DNA from: Kiritimatiellia bacterium | GTDB taxonomy: Bacteria > Verrucomicrobiota > Kiritimatiellia > RFP12 > UBA3636 | Reading direction: 5' to 3' | DNA length: 6,284 nt | Assembly (NCBI GenBank): GCA_016295275.1 | Contig: JAEDLN010000141.1 | Coordinates: 1 to 6,284, forward strand | In this document: in pieces, positions 6,248 to 6,284 of the stretch | How positions within the stretch are numbered: the stretch's first letter is position 1 | Layout: every line of letters starts with the position of its first letter | Program-made: the position numbers and the translations under genes | The notes under the pieces: model-generated | The model's input: only the letters and a program-made list of their open reading frames with translations | The model's database searches: none | Told to the model about the DNA's origin: nothing

Positions 6248-6269
6248 GGCGCGATGTCCCCATCGCGCC
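6248..6269. repeat. perfect 9-bp palindrome, REP-like element
   Basis: GGCGCGATG (6248-6256) and CATCGCGCC (6261-6269) are exact reverse complements around the loop TCCC. GGC at 6240-6242 and GCC at 6270-6272 can add an outer pairing. The compact stem with a small C-rich loop in non-coding DNA resembles dispersed palindromic (REP-type) repeats. This is a single copy in the window, so dispersal is inferred. It lies about 100 bases upstream of the rpoZ promoter and could instead be the terminator stem of a gene outside the window, though no T run follows on the + strand within view. Confidence 0.5.
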
Positions 6270-6284
6270 GCCGCGCCTCGGCGC

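Overview
The window is ordinary bacterial chromosome, read as a member of the Planctomycetota-Verrucomicrobiota-Chlamydiota group, most likely near Verrucomicrobiota, Kiritimatiellota or Lentisphaerota. That placement is an inference. It rests on the form of the omega subunit (PN-x-P-x-LVN-x-VS-x-RVR near its N-terminus), on a RibF with G-x-NW-x-FG in place of the usual G-x-DF-x-FG, and on moderately high GC. No phage, insertion sequence, CRISPR array, tRNA or rRNA was seen.

The left part (1-2732) is read on the + strand. It opens inside a gene for an RND-superfamily (HAE1/AcrB-like) inner-membrane transporter; the C-terminal 632 residues are present, from the middle of TM4 to the stop. After 155 bases containing a stem-loop comes a complete 225-residue kinase-fold protein of the Kdo/WaaP-like or RIO-like class. 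Both concern the cell envelope, by family knowledge for the first and by inference for the second, but nothing shows that they work together. A 68-base gap with a 16-base T tract separates this part from the next, which converges on it.

The right part (2801-6148) is a compact minus-strand housekeeping operon. It reads promoter, rpoZ (omega subunit), smpB (trans-translation), ribF (FMN/FAD synthesis), uvrC (nucleotide excision repair). A consensus-like sigma-70 promoter (TTGACG, 17 bases, TAGAAT) lies 43 bases before the rpoZ ATG. The gaps are 41 and 21 bases, and the last pair overlaps by 8 bases, so uvrC is probably translationally coupled to ribF. Shine-Dalgarno sequences fix the starts of rpoZ, ribF and uvrC.

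The right edge (6164-6284) is a very C/G-rich non-coding stretch with an imperfect 26-base direct repeat and a 9-bp perfect palindrome that looks like a dispersed REP-type element.

Two observations stand out. The RND pump appears to have lost every residue matching the AcrB proton relay (D407, D408, K940, R971, T978). UvrC is about 110 residues shorter than the E. coli protein, and the shortening falls in one internal region while all recognisable catalytic motifs remain. I found no convincing new multi-gene system.
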